Shown here piece after piece: positions 28,781-38,894 of a stretch of DNA of 64,000 nucleotides. Every line of letters begins with the position of its first letter. Positions within the stretch are counted from its first letter, which is position 1. A program made the translations under genes and the position numbers. The DNA comes from Salegentibacter salegens. GTDB taxonomy: Bacteria > Bacteroidota > Bacteroidia > Flavobacteriales > Flavobacteriaceae. The notes under the pieces are model-generated. The model was not told where the DNA came from, searched no databases, and was given only the letters and a program-made list of their open reading frames with translations. The DNA is taken from assembly GCF_900142975.1 (NCBI RefSeq), contig NZ_LT670848.1, forward strand, positions 434,001 to 498,000, written 5' to 3'.

Positions 28781-31408
28781 TTGACAGCCAAGAAATCCCC
28801 TAAAGTTACCCCGTTAATGAAGCAATACAATGCCATCAAGGTGAAATATCCTGATGCTTTGCTGTTGTTTCGCGTGGGCGATTTCTATGAGACCTTTGGG
28901 GAAGATGCAGTAAAAACGGCCAGAATTCTTAATATTATTTGCACCAATAGAAATAATGGAAGCGAGCGCACCGAGCTGGCAGGATTTCCACATCATTCTT
29001 TAAATACCTATTTGCCAAAATTAGTAAAGGCAGGGGAGCGGGTGGCTATTTGCGATCAGCTGGAAGACCCTAAAATGACCAAAACCATCGTAAAACGCGG
29101 CGTTACCGAACTGGTGACTCCGGGTGTGGCTTTAAGCGATGAGGTGCTTCATAGCAAATCGAATAATTTTTTGTGTGCTATTCACTTTGGGAAGAAAATC
29201 TTTGGCGTTTCGTTTTTAGATGTTTCTACCGGGGAGTTTCTTACGGCGCAGGGAAATTCAGAATATATAGATAAGTTACTTCAGAATTTTAGTCCGAGTG
29301 AGGTCTTAATTCCGAAGAAAAATAAGAAGGATTTTAAGCAAATTTTTGGCGAAGATTTCCATACGTTCTACCAGGAAGACTGGGTGTTTAAACAAGATTT
29401 CGCTTACGAAACCTTAAACGAACATTTTCAAACAAAATCTTTAAAAGGTTTTGGCATAGAGCATTTGGAAGAAGGGATTATTGCTTCGGGTGCGATTTTA
29501 CATTATCTGGCCGAAACCCAGCATCGAAAACTTCAGCATATAACCGCAATAAATCGCATTGCGGAAGAGGAATATGTGTGGATGGACAGGTTTACGATCA
29601 GGAATTTGGAATTATATCACTCTAACGCAGCAAATGCGGTGACCTTGTTGGATGTGATTGATAAAACCATTTCCCCAATGGGTGGAAGGCTTTTAAAACG
29701 ATGGCTTGCGCTGCCTTTAAAGAATGCCGATAAAGTTAGGAAGCGTCACGAAGTGGTAGGTTTTTTATTGGAAAATCCTTCAGTTTTAGCTGAAATTCAG
29801 CAAAATATTAAAAAAATAAGCGACCTGGAACGGCTTATTTCTAAAGTCGCTACAGGAAAAGTAACGCCACGGGAGGTACTTCAGCTTAATCATTCGTTAC
29901 AGGCTATAATTCCTATAAAAGAACTCGCGCTAAAAAGTAAAAATGAAGCCATTAAAATTATTGGCGATAATTTGCATTCCTGCGAAGTGCTACGGGGCAA
30001 AATAACCGAAAGTTTGCACGAAGACGCACCGGTAAATATTTTAAAAGGAAATTGTATTGCTGAAGGTTTTTCGGAAGAACTGGATGATCTTAGAAAAATA
30101 GCATTTTCCGGTAAAGATTACCTGGATAATATGCTGAAGCGCGAAACTCAAATTACCGGAATTTCGTCGCTTAAAATTGGCAGTAACAATGTTTATGGTT
30201 ATTATATAGAAGTACGTAACACGCATAAAGATAAAGTCCCCGATACCTGGATTAGAAAGCAAACCCTGGTAAATGCCGAGCGTTATATTACCGAAGAATT
30301 AAAGGAATATGAAGCAAAGATTTTAGGGGCCGAGGAAAAGATTTTGCACCTGGAGCAACAACTTTTTGTCAAGTTGGTAATTTGGATGAACGATTATATT
30401 CAACCGGTACAGCAAAACGCGCAACTTATCGCGCAATTAGATTGTTTGTGTTCTTTTGCACAGCAAGCAAAATCCGAAAATTACTGCAAGCCTGATATTG
30501 AAGAACACCACGACCTAAATATAGAAGAGGGGAGGCACCCGGTTATTGAAAAGCAACTTCCAATAGGGGAATCTTACGTTACCAACAATGTCACATTAGA
30601 TCGGGAAAACCAACAGGTAATTATGATTACCGGGCCAAATATGAGTGGTAAGTCGGCTATTTTAAGGCAAACCGCGCTTATTGTTTTAATGGCTCAAATG
30701 GGAAGTTTTGTGCCGGCAAAAGCCGCAAATATAGGTTTGGTAGATAAGATTTTTACTCGCGTTGGCGCCAGCGATAATATTTCTATGGGCGAGTCTACTT
30801 TTATGGTAGAGATGAACGAAACCGCGAGTATTCTTAATAATATTTCTGACCGGAGTTTGGTGCTTCTAGACGAAATTGGGCGTGGAACCAGCACCTATGA
30901 TGGGATTTCCATTGCCTGGGCCATAAGCGAGTATTTGCATGAACATCCCGCTAAACCTAAAACCCTTTTCGCTACCCATTACCACGAACTCAATGAGATG
31001 TGTGATACTTTTGAGCGGATCAAGAACTTTAATGTTTCAGTAAAAGAATTAAAAGATAATGTCCTTTTTCTTCGGAAACTGGTGCCGGGAGGCAGCGAGC
31101 ATAGCTTTGGGATTCACGTGGCCAAAATGGCTGGAATGCCACAACAGGTATTGCATCGCGCTAATAAGATCCTTAAAAAACTTGAAAAATCACACAAAAT
31201 GCAAGATTCCGGGGAGCTTTTAAAGAGATCGGCGGAAGAAGAAATGCAGCTTAGTTTCTTTAACCTTGATGACCCTATTCTGCAGGAATTGAAAGAAGAG
31301 TTGTTACTTATAGATATTGATACCCTAACGCCCGTAGAAGCATTAATGAAATTGAATGAGATTAAAAGAACCTTAGTTGGTAAGGAAAAGGCTAAAGCGA
31401 AAGCTTAG
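28781..31408 (+). CDS. mutS: DNA mismatch repair protein MutS
   Basis: MutS recognises base mismatches and small loops and recruits MutL. The 875 residues are full length: mismatch-binding domain I with [17 protein letters not shown] (Phe-x-Glu motif, about 27-43), connector, lever and clamp domains, then the ATPase with [15 protein letters not shown] (about 615-630), the SxxST loop GESTFMVEM, Walker [17 protein letters not shown], and ATHYHEL. A TTG at 28781 is the only start that includes the conserved [11 protein letters not shown] terminus. A tRNA pair follows, with its own promoter. Confidence 0.96.
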   Translation: MTAKKSPKVTPLMKQYNAIKVKYPDALLLFRVGDFYETFGEDAVKTARILNIICTNRNNGSERTELAGFPHHSLNTYLPKLVKAGERVAICDQLEDPKMTKTIVKRGVTELVTPGVALSDEVLHSKSNNFLCAIHFGKKIFGVSFLDVSTGEFLTAQGNSEYIDKLLQNFSPSEVLIPKKNKKDFKQIFGEDFHTFYQEDWVFKQDFAYETLNEHFQTKSLKGFGIEHLEEGIIASGAILHYLAETQHRKLQHITAINRIAEEEYVWMDRFTIRNLELYHSNAANAVTLLDVIDKTISPMGGRLLKRWLALPLKNADKVRKRHEVVGFLLENPSVLAEIQQNIKKISDLERLISKVATGKVTPREVLQLNHSLQAIIPIKELALKSKNEAIKIIGDNLHSCEVLRGKITESLHEDAPVNILKGNCIAEGFSEELDDLRKIAFSGKDYLDNMLKRETQITGISSLKIGSNNVYGYYIEVRNTHKDKVPDTWIRKQTLVNAERYITEELKEYEAKILGAEEKILHLEQQLFVKLVIWMNDYIQPVQQNAQLIAQLDCLCSFAQQAKSENYCKPDIEEHHDLNIEEGRHPVIEKQLPIGESYVTNNVTLDRENQQVIMITGPNMSGKSAILRQTALIVLMAQMGSFVPAKAANIGLVDKIFTRVGASDNISMGESTFMVEMNETASILNNISDRSLVLLDEIGRGTSTYDGISIAWAISEYLHEHPAKPKTLFATHYHELNEMCDTFERIKNFNVSVKELKDNVLFLRKLVPGGSEHSFGIHVAKMAGMPQQVLHRANKILKKLEKSHKMQDSGELLKRSAEEEMQLSFFNLDDPILQELKEELLLIDIDTLTPVEALMKLNEIKRTLVGKEKAKAKA

Positions 31409-31591
31409 GCTGTTTTCTGTTATGGGTTGTCGGTTCTCAGTTTTGACTTTATGAAAGTAGTGAAGCTAATAATTTTTACTAGCAATTTGTTATACTAGTT
31501 GGTAAACAGGTAGTTATCTAGTACGGGTTTTATAAAGGATTTACTGGAATAATTTTTTATTTAAGATTTCTTTTATTTTTTGAAAAAAGGC

Positions 31592-31621
31592 TTTGACATT
31601 ATAAGATTTATATTAAATTTG
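31592..31621 (+). promoter_or_regulatory. Promoter of the tRNA-Gly/tRNA-Leu pair
   Basis: TTTG at 31592-31595, an 18-base spacer and TAAATTTG at 31614-31621 match the Bacteroidetes promoter consensus, about 54 bases before tRNA-Gly. A small CCACGTT/AACGTGG hairpin lies in the leader. Confidence 0.6.
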
Positions 31622-31674
31622 CATCCGCAATACGCTATTGCAGCCACGTTAAACGTGGAAGTTCTTTTAAACAC

Positions 31675-31747
31675 GCGAAAATAGCTCAGTTGGTAGAGCG
31701 CCACCTTGCCAAGGTGGAGGTCGCGGGTTCGAATCCCGTTTTTCGCT
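31675..31747 (+). tRNA. tRNA-Gly (GCC)
   Basis: A 73-base cloverleaf: acceptor GCGAAAA pairs with TTTTCGC, the D-arm contains AGCTCAGTTGGTAGAGC, the anticodon stem CCACC/GGTGG frames the GCC anticodon, and the T-arm contains GGGTTCGAATCCC. The discriminator base is T and CCA is not encoded. Confidence 0.95.
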
Positions 31748-31829
31748 CAGAATGATCGAAAAACTCTTTCGAGTCGCAGGTTCTCCAGAAGAAATGGGGC
31801 TGTTTTTCGTTTATGTATAATATTACCAC

Positions 31830-31914
31830 GCTCGGGTGGTGGAATTGGTAGACACGTTGGACTTAAAATCCAATGGACAATGTGTCCGTACGGGTTCAAG
31901 TCCCGTCCCGAGTA
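31830..31914 (+). tRNA. tRNA-Leu (UAA), island integration target
   Basis: An 85-base class II tRNA with a long variable arm. Acceptor GCTCGGG pairs with CCCGAGT (one G-U), the anticodon loop CTTAAAA gives UAA, and the T-arm reads CGGGTTCAAGTCCCG. Its last 12 bases form the start of the 56-bp repeat that recurs at 60047, so the gene is the attachment site of the island and was rebuilt intact on integration. Confidence 0.95.
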
Positions 31915-31958
31915 CTTAAAGCCTTGTTAATCATCTGATTTTCAAGGCTTTTTTGTTT
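31903..31958. repeat. attL: Island left attachment site (56-bp direct repeat)
   Basis: These 56 bases match 60047-60102 perfectly. They include the 3' end of tRNA-Leu and its terminator. The bases on either side of the two copies differ at once (C vs A before, T vs A after), marking the repeat limits. Confidence 0.9.
31917..31957 (+). terminator. tRNA-Leu terminator, contained in the attachment site
   Basis: AAAGCCTTG and CAAGGCTTT arms with a 16-base loop are followed by T's. The same hairpin is present in the right attachment site. Confidence 0.75.
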
Positions 31959-32282
31959 TTGAGATTTAATTTGTACGCTAAATTGTACGCAGAATGTTAA
32001 AAAATATCAGATTCACTATTTTAACTTTATCCTGTAAGATTTTTCCGATCTTGTTAATGAATCAGTCTAACATAAATTGCTTTAATATTTCTACTAACAA
32101 AAACTCACAAATAACATTAAATAACATCATATAACAACAAATATTGCAAAATAGCATCAAATATTATGATTTCTTGTTCAGCTATTTTATAAATGCTAAA
32201 TTTTAAAATACTTATTATTTTTTCGAGTATAGCGATCGATAAAAGCAATTTTAAAATGATGATATTATTAGTTTTTAATCTT
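31959..32282. other. AT-rich left end of the island, no gene; tandem TGTACGC motif
   Basis: No credible ORF. TTGTACGC occurs at 31971-31978 and 31983-31990, twelve bases apart and just inside the left attachment site, mirroring a pair near the right end; integrase arm-type sites are a reasonable guess. The rest is AT-rich with loose repeats such as AAATATT and ATAACA (32100-32165), and one half-site ATATTGCA of the palindrome that lies downstream. Confidence 0.5.
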
Positions 32283-32310
32283 TATATTGCATATCGCGAT
32301 ATGCAATATA
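32283..32310. promoter_or_regulatory. 28-bp perfect palindrome, likely operator of the HTH gene
   Basis: The half-site TATATTGCATATCG is followed directly by its exact complement, with no central gap. It ends 25 bases before the ATG of the adjacent regulator, the position expected for autorepression. Confidence 0.65.
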
Positions 32311-32335
32311 CGTTACGAAAGGATTGAATACACAT

Positions 32336-32827
32336 ATGAAACCTCAGGATATACTATTGCTGCTAAAGATTATTAGTATTGATGATGTTACTTGGAAACA
32401 AAAAAATGTAGCCGAGGCTTTAGGAATGAGTCAATCTGAAGTGAGTGAATCGGTAGCCCGTTCTAAATATTCAGGTCTATTAGATCCTAAAGGAAAAAAA
32501 GTAATGAAACTGGCTTTCATTGATTTTTTGCAATTCGGATTAAAATATGTTTTTCCACAAAAACCGGGACCGGTAGTACGTGGTATTCCAACTTCGCACT
32601 CAGCCGCTCCTTTAAGGGATCAAATAAAAAGTAGTGAAAATTATGTTTGGCCATCTGGTACAGGAACGTTGAGAGGACAAAGTATAATACCTTTATATTC
32701 TTCAGCTCCCGAAGCTGTTTTAAAAGATAATGATCTTCATGAATTATTAGCCTTGGTAGACGCACTTCGAGTAGGAAGAGCTCGAGAACGCGAAATAGCT
32801 ATAACTGAGCTTAAAAAACGTATATAA
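32336..32827 (+). CDS. Small HTH regulator next to the CRISPR array
   Basis: A 163-residue protein with an N-terminal winged/HTH domain: helix DVTWKQKNVAEALGM, turn, recognition helix SQSEVSESVARSKYSGLL. The C-terminal part has LALVDALRVGRAREREIAITELKKRI, which looks like a dimerisation helix. ATG at 32336 with AAAGGA 12 bases upstream is chosen over TTG at 32324. The 28-bp palindrome just upstream suggests autoregulation. No partner gene lies downstream; the CRISPR repeat region starts within about 80 bases. Regulation of the array or of integration is possible but unproven. I do not recognise a named family. Confidence 0.7.
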   Translation: MKPQDILLLLKIISIDDVTWKQKNVAEALGMSQSEVSESVARSKYSGLLDPKGKKVMKLAFIDFLQFGLKYVFPQKPGPVVRGIPTSHSAAPLRDQIKSSENYVWPSGTGTLRGQSIIPLYSSAPEAVLKDNDLHELLALVDALRVGRAREREIAITELKKRI

Positions 32828-32830
32828 ATG

Positions 32831-32877
32831 GAACTATAAATATCGCTATGGAATTTATTTTTATTCTGATTCACATG
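32831..32877 (+). repeat. Degenerate CRISPR repeat before the first intact repeat
   Basis: The right half, TATTTTTATTCTGATTCACA, closely follows the repeat 3' half (TATTTTTAATCAGGATTCACA), and the left half is only loosely similar. Exactly 29 bases, one normal spacer length, separate its end from the first intact repeat at 32907. This marks a decayed terminal repeat. Confidence 0.6.
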
Positions 32878-32906
32878 ATGGTAAATAATCCTTTGTAGTA
32901 TTTTTA

Positions 32907-35900
32907 GTTGTGAATTGCTTTCAGAATTGTATTTTTAATCAGGATTCACAGGGCTAATTGACCTAAACGATAATGCCAACGGTTGTGAATTGCTTTCAGA
33001 ATTGTATTTTTAATCAGGATTCACAGGAACTCGGTTTCTTTGCCCTTCATCGAGTTGGTTGTGAATTGCTTTCAGAATTGTATTTTTAATCAGGATTCAC
33101 AGGGATCCCCAGGCGTTCTTCAATAGCCGTGCTGTTGTGAATTGCTTTCAGAATTGTATTTTTAATCAGGATTCACAGGCAACCAAAGATAAAGACGAAG
33201 GATCCATCCGTTGTGAATTGCTTTCAGAATTGTATTTTTAATCAGGATTCACAGGTGGGTTTAATACATCGACAAGCAGCGACAGGTTGTGAATTGCTTT
33301 CAGAATTGTATTTTTAATCAGGATTCACAGGCCTGGGTGATGAGGATATGAAACCCATCCTGTTGTGAATTGCTTTCAGAATTGTATTTTTAATCAGGAT
33401 TCACAGGTCTGTACGGGTGAACAGGTTGTAAAATCACGTTGTGAATTGCTTTCAGAATTGTATTTTTAATCAGGATTCACAGGATATCTTCTATAATGTA
33501 TTTTGCGCCTTCCGTTGTGAATTGCTTTCAGAATTGTATTTTTAATCAGGATTCACAGGCATTCTGACCAAAAACATATACGTCATTGCGTTGTGAATTG
33601 CTTTCAGAATTGTATTTTTAATCAGGATTCACAGGAATCAATGGCGTAGTCTATTGTCAATACAGGTTGTGAATTGCTTTCAGAATTGTATTTTTAATCA
33701 GGATTCACAGGATCGTGACCCTCGCCATTGAATAACCAAGCGTTGTGAATTGCTTTCAGAATTGTATTTTTAATCAGGATTCACAGGAAGTTGTTGTATT
33801 TACGCCTTTCCGATATTGTTGTGAATTGCTTTCAGAATTGTATTTTTAATCAGGATTCACAGGAGAACCTTAGGAAATTCTCATTAAAAGAACGTTGTGA
33901 ATTGCTTTCAGAATTGTATTTTTAATCAGGATTCACAGGAATCAAATAACGGTTTGCCCTCGTAATGATGTTGTGAATTGCTTTCAGAATTGTATTTTTA
34001 ATCAGGATTCACAGGTATGCGTTTTTTGTTCTCTACAAATATACAGTTGTGAATTGCTTTCAGAATTGTATTTTTAATCAGGATTCACAGGAGTTTTCGG
34101 TTATTATCGGGGTCTTTACCGTTGTGAATTGCTTTCAGAATTGTATTTTTAATCAGGATTCACAGGATTCCTATGTATTTCAGAGTGGCAGGTTTCGTTG
34201 TGAATTGCTTTCAGAATTGTATTTTTAATCAGGATTCACAGGATGATAAAAAACAGTAATAAGGGTAATATCGTTGTGAATTGCTTTCAGAATTGTATTT
34301 TTAATCAGGATTCACAGGAGATTGGTCCAAAACCATAACGACCTCATCGTTGTGAATTGCTTTCAGAATTGTATTTTTAATCAGGATTCACAGGTCTTCG
34401 GGCAGTTCCAGATCACCAATGTGGTTGTGAATTGCTTTCAGAATTGTATTTTTAATCAGGATTCACAGGCTTGAGGAATTGAAGTGATTTGATTACCAGT
34501 TGTGAATTGCTTTCAGAATTGTATTTTTAATCAGGATTCACAGGCGTTATACTTATTCCTTTAAAGGATATTGAGTTGTGAATTGCTTTCAGAATTGTAT
34601 TTTTAATCAGGATTCACAGGTATTCACGCTGAAACTCCTGAGGGAGACGGGTTGTGAATTGCTTTCAGAATTGTATTTTTAATCAGGATTCACAGGGCCT
34701 GGGTTTTACTAAACCAGGCGACCAGGTTGTGAATTGCTTTCAGAATTGTATTTTTAATCAGGATTCACAGGTGAACGTGGTTTTATCCATAAACTCCCAG
34801 AGTTGTGAATTGCTTTCAGAATTGTATTTTTAATCAGGATTCACAGGGCCGCGTAATGATAAAAGCCAGGTCAAAGGGTTGTGAATTGCTTTCAGAATTG
34901 TATTTTTAATCAGGATTCACAGGCAAAGACAAAGACCAGCTTTAAACCTGGTAGTTGTGAATTGCTTTCAGAATTGTATTTTTAATCAGGATTCACAGGG
35001 TGCGGCTACTATATCATTGTTAGCAGCTAGTTGTGAATTGCTTTCAGAATTGTATTTTTAATCAGGATTCACAGGCTTACTCAAGATCAGGTTGATGAAC
35101 TCACCGTTGTGAATTGCTTTCAGAATTGTATTTTTAATCAGGATTCACAGGTAAAGCAAATATTGAAGCAAAATCAAAGCAGTTGTGAATTGCTTTCAGA
35201 ATTGTATTTTTAATCAGGATTCACAGGTTTAATGAGATCTTAAAAGCGAAGGCCCCGGTTGTGAATTGCTTTCAGAATTGTATTTTTAATCAGGATTCAC
35301 AGGTGTTGTTTTATAGGCTTTTAGCATAGCGCAGTTGTGAATTGCTTTCAGAATTGTATTTTTAATCAGGATTCACAGGAGCTGTGGCTTTGGGGCGTGT
35401 GTTAAATTGGTTGTGAATTGCTTTCAGAATTGTATTTTTAATCAGGATTCACAGGATAATGTTTTATAGGAACTTAAAAGACCTGGTTGTGAATTGCTTT
35501 CAGAATTGTATTTTTAATCAGGATTCACAGGTGTACCGGGATATCTATAGAAGCCGGCGCAGTTGTGAATTGCTTTCAGAATTGTATTTTTAATCAGGAT
35601 TCACAGGTTTCATTTGCTTAACCAACTCGGTAAGCAAGTTGTGAATTGCTTTCAGAATTGTATTTTTAATCAGGATTCACAGGTCTTTTGATTTTGCGAT
35701 CGTGGTTCCTTAGTTGTGAATTGCTTTCAGAATTGTATTTTTAATCAGGATTCACAGGTTGGAATCGCCGCGTCAACATATATTGCTTGTTGTGAATTGC
35801 TTTCAGAATTGTATTTTTAATCAGGATTCACAGGAACGGGAACCGTCAACAAACCGCGTTAAGAGTTGTGAATTGCTTTCAGAATTGTATTTTTAATCAG

Positions 35901-37501
35901 GATTCACAGGATCATTGTCCACGGATCAACAAGTGATTTGTTGTGAATTGCTTTCAGAATTGTATTTTTAATCAGGATTCACAGGAAAATTAGAAATTAT
36001 GACAGTTACAGCCTAGTTGTGAATTGCTTTCAGAATTGTATTTTTAATCAGGATTCACAGGAACGGATATATTGATCCATTATTAGACTTAGTTGTGAAT
36101 TGCTTTCAGAATTGTATTTTTAATCAGGATTCACAGGAAAGTAATACAGTTATAATATGCCAACCTAGTTGTGAATTGCTTTCAGAATTGTATTTTTAAT
36201 CAGGATTCACAGGTTTTTTAATTTCGATGAGTTCATTTTCAAAGTTGTGAATTGCTTTCAGAATTGTATTTTTAATCAGGATTCACAGGATTACGGATTT
36301 GAGAGCGTTTGGAATGCTGGTTGTGAATTGCTTTCAGAATTGTATTTTTAATCAGGATTCACAGGATGAGTAGCGCGGTTAATGTTGCTACTTTAGTTGT
36401 GAATTGCTTTCAGAATTGTATTTTTAATCAGGATTCACAGGATATCGGCAAAATGCTCTTCCAGGATATCAGTTGTGAATTGCTTTCAGAATTGTATTTT
36501 TAATCAGGATTCACAGGGCAATAAAATCATAGAATTCTGGAGTACCGGTTGTGAATTGCTTTCAGAATTGTATTTTTAATCAGGATTCACAGGAGCGTTG
36601 GCGTTTCTTATTGGCTTCATTAGTTGTGAATTGCTTTCAGAATTGTATTTTTAATCAGGATTCACAGGGAATAAAATATATATAACCGTTTTTAGCTAGT
36701 TGTGAATTGCTTTCAGAATTGTATTTTTAATCAGGATTCACAGGTCGTACTTTAAAAACCTGTGAGCCTTCGCGGTTGTGAATTGCTTTCAGAATTGTAT
36801 TTTTAATCAGGATTCACAGGCGTACTTTAAAAACCTGTGAGCCTTCGCGGTTGTGAATTGCTTTCAGAATTGTATTTTTAATCAGGATTCACAGGCCTTG
36901 CCTTCCAGTTAGCTTCCACACTCTAGTTGTGAATTGCTTTCAGAATTGTATTTTTAATCAGGATTCACAGGAGCAGCGATATTTTAGCCTGGCCGGCCAT
37001 GTTGTGAATTGCTTTCAGAATTGTATTTTTAATCAGGATTCACAGGATTTAACATTAAGTGCGTTTCCTTCACTAGGTTGTGAATTGCTTTCAGAATTGT
37101 ATTTTTAATCAGGATTCACAGGAACCATTCGCAACACCTTGTAAGATTCCCAGTTGTGAATTGCTTTCAGAATTGTATTTTTAATCAGGATTCACAGGGT
37201 TACAGGCGACGAAGCCCAGGAATAAAAAGTTGTGAATTGCTTTCAGAATTGTATTTTTAATCAGGATTCACAGGAATTGTTTTTATAACTGAAGGCGAAA
37301 GGGGTTGTGAATTGCTTTCAGAATTGTATTTTTAATCAGGATTCACAGGTTTTTAAACTGGTATGTTTATACACGCTGGGTTGTGAATTGCTTTCAGAAT
37401 TGTATTTTTAATCAGGATTCACAGGTTCAAGGGTTCCTGCATCTTTTAACAGTTGGTTGTGAATTGCTTTCAGAATTGTATTTTTAATCAGGATTCACAG
37501 G
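32907..37501 (+). CRISPR. Type II-C CRISPR array: 61 repeats, 60 spacers
   Basis: Sixty-one copies of a 46-bp repeat (starts GTTGTGAATTGC, ends GGATTCACAGG) were located one by one; all appear identical, including the first and last. Of the 60 spacers 49 are 30 nt and 11 are 29 nt. The repeat ends form a short inverted repeat (TGTGAAT ... ATTCACA). The tracrRNA anti-repeat at 43339-43363 pairs with the repeat 5' half read on the + strand, so crRNAs come from the + strand, opposite to cas9-cas1-cas2. Spacer 51 (36745-36774) and spacer 52 (36821-36849) share 29 bases. The uniform repeats and long spacer list indicate an active system. Confidence 0.98.
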
Positions 37502-37535
37502 ATACCCGCTATAAAAGGCTGGTATCCTGTTTTTT
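37497..37535 (+). terminator. Terminator of the CRISPR transcript, built partly from the last repeat
   Basis: ACAGGATACC (37497-37506, whose first five bases belong to the last repeat) pairs perfectly with GGTATCCTGT (37521-37530) and is followed by T's. It would end + strand array transcription just before the convergent cas2 gene. Confidence 0.75.
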
Positions 37536-37609
37536 AAGGTGTCTCTTAGGATTAAAAAATAAGAAGGTTTTGAGATGTCTTGATTGCATTCACTAGGAGA
37601 TTTAAAATC

Positions 37610-37978
<369 letters not shown>

Positions 37979-37997
37979 TTATCCAAACCGAATATCA

Positions 37998-38894
37998 TTA
38001 TTGATAAACTGGATAAAGAATCCTTCGGCTTAGATTAGCAAAACACTCGTAAAGTGAATTAGTCGTCCTACTAAGGGCTACCATTAGCGGACTCCATTTT
38101 CCATCAATAAAAACATCTAAGGCAGGAATTTTTAGAAGTTGGGATTTCAGGTCAGTAGTCAACTCGTCTATATTCTCTTCCGCAACCACCATTTCATAAA
38201 CCAGATCATCTACATAAATACGATAAGGTTCCATAATATCATCGGCCAGGGCAAAGGCATTGTATTTATTATGATGAAAGATTCCCACACCTGGCAGTAA
38301 GCCGGAACTAATTAGCGCTCTTGCAGTAATTGCTCTAAGAATTGCATAGCCGTAGTTAAGAAGGTTGTTGGGAGGATCCCCGTGCCGATATCTGGTAAAT
38401 CCTTCTATGCTAAAAAGGTTCTGCCAATAATGGGCGGCTGCAATGGCTTCGTGATTTTCAGTATCGCCGCTTTTTACCTCTCCCGCCCAACGCGCCAGTT
38501 TTTTATGGTTTTTATTCCTGCGAAAAAGGTGCTGCGCCTGGTTGCTGATTTTAGCACTAATGGTTTGCTGCCATAAATTTTTCTTTAAAGGCAAACTAGC
38601 GCTGAGTTGAACCGAAAAACGTTCGGTTTGTTCCGTATGCCCAACAAGGGGTTGTAAAATAGAGCAGGGTAGGTGTTGTTTATCGCAATTTACTACCGCC
38701 GCTTTATTTTGAATGAGTTTAGTAATTAGTCCGTTGGTTAGGGTGATTTGTGAGTTTTCTAAAACTAACATCCCGATATCTTCTATGGGTACAGTCTTAC
38801 TCTCTAGTTCTTCTAGCGGATAAGAAACCACTAACTGCTCATTCTTTGTACTGAGATAGGCTGGATTGCCGAAAAAGAGGGTGCGTTTTATCAT
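37998..38894 (-). CDS. cas1: CRISPR-associated endonuclease Cas1 (type II)
   Basis: A 298-residue integrase of the adaptation complex. N-terminal beta domain with SKTVPIEDIGMLVLENSQITLT, then a helical catalytic domain: Glu in ENHEAIAAAHYWQNLF (near 150), His in GVGIFHHNKYNAFALADD (near 205-215), Asp in LADDIMEPYRIYVDD. These are the metal-binding positions of Cas1. Its ATG overlaps the cas9 stop by four bases (ATGA), so translation is coupled. Confidence 0.95.
   Translation of the reverse strand: MIKRTLFFGNPAYLSTKNEQLVVSYPLEELESKTVPIEDIGMLVLENSQITLTNGLITKLIQNKAAVVNCDKQHLPCSILQPLVGHTEQTERFSVQLSASLPLKKNLWQQTISAKISNQAQHLFRRNKNHKKLARWAGEVKSGDTENHEAIAAAHYWQNLFSIEGFTRYRHGDPPNNLLNYGYAILRAITARALISSGLLPGVGIFHHNKYNAFALADDIMEPYRIYVDDLVYEMVVAEENIDELTTDLKSQLLKIPALDVFIDGKWSPLMVALSRTTNSLYECFANLSRRILYPVYQ

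Noticed and set aside
31706..31930. 74-codon ORF across the two tRNA genes
   Set aside because: It overlaps both tRNA-Gly and tRNA-Leu; the cloverleaf structures explain the sequence.
32324..32335. TTG start for the HTH gene
   Set aside because: ATG at 32336 has a better-spaced AAAGGA and TTG would add only four residues.
36745..36849. Self-targeting by spacers
   Set aside because: I could not search 60 spacers against the window or genome by eye; no match was noticed, so no claim is made.
32907..37501. Whole region as a protein-coding or satellite tandem repeat
   Set aside because: Unique 29-30 nt spacers, adjacent cas genes and a matching anti-repeat identify a CRISPR array.
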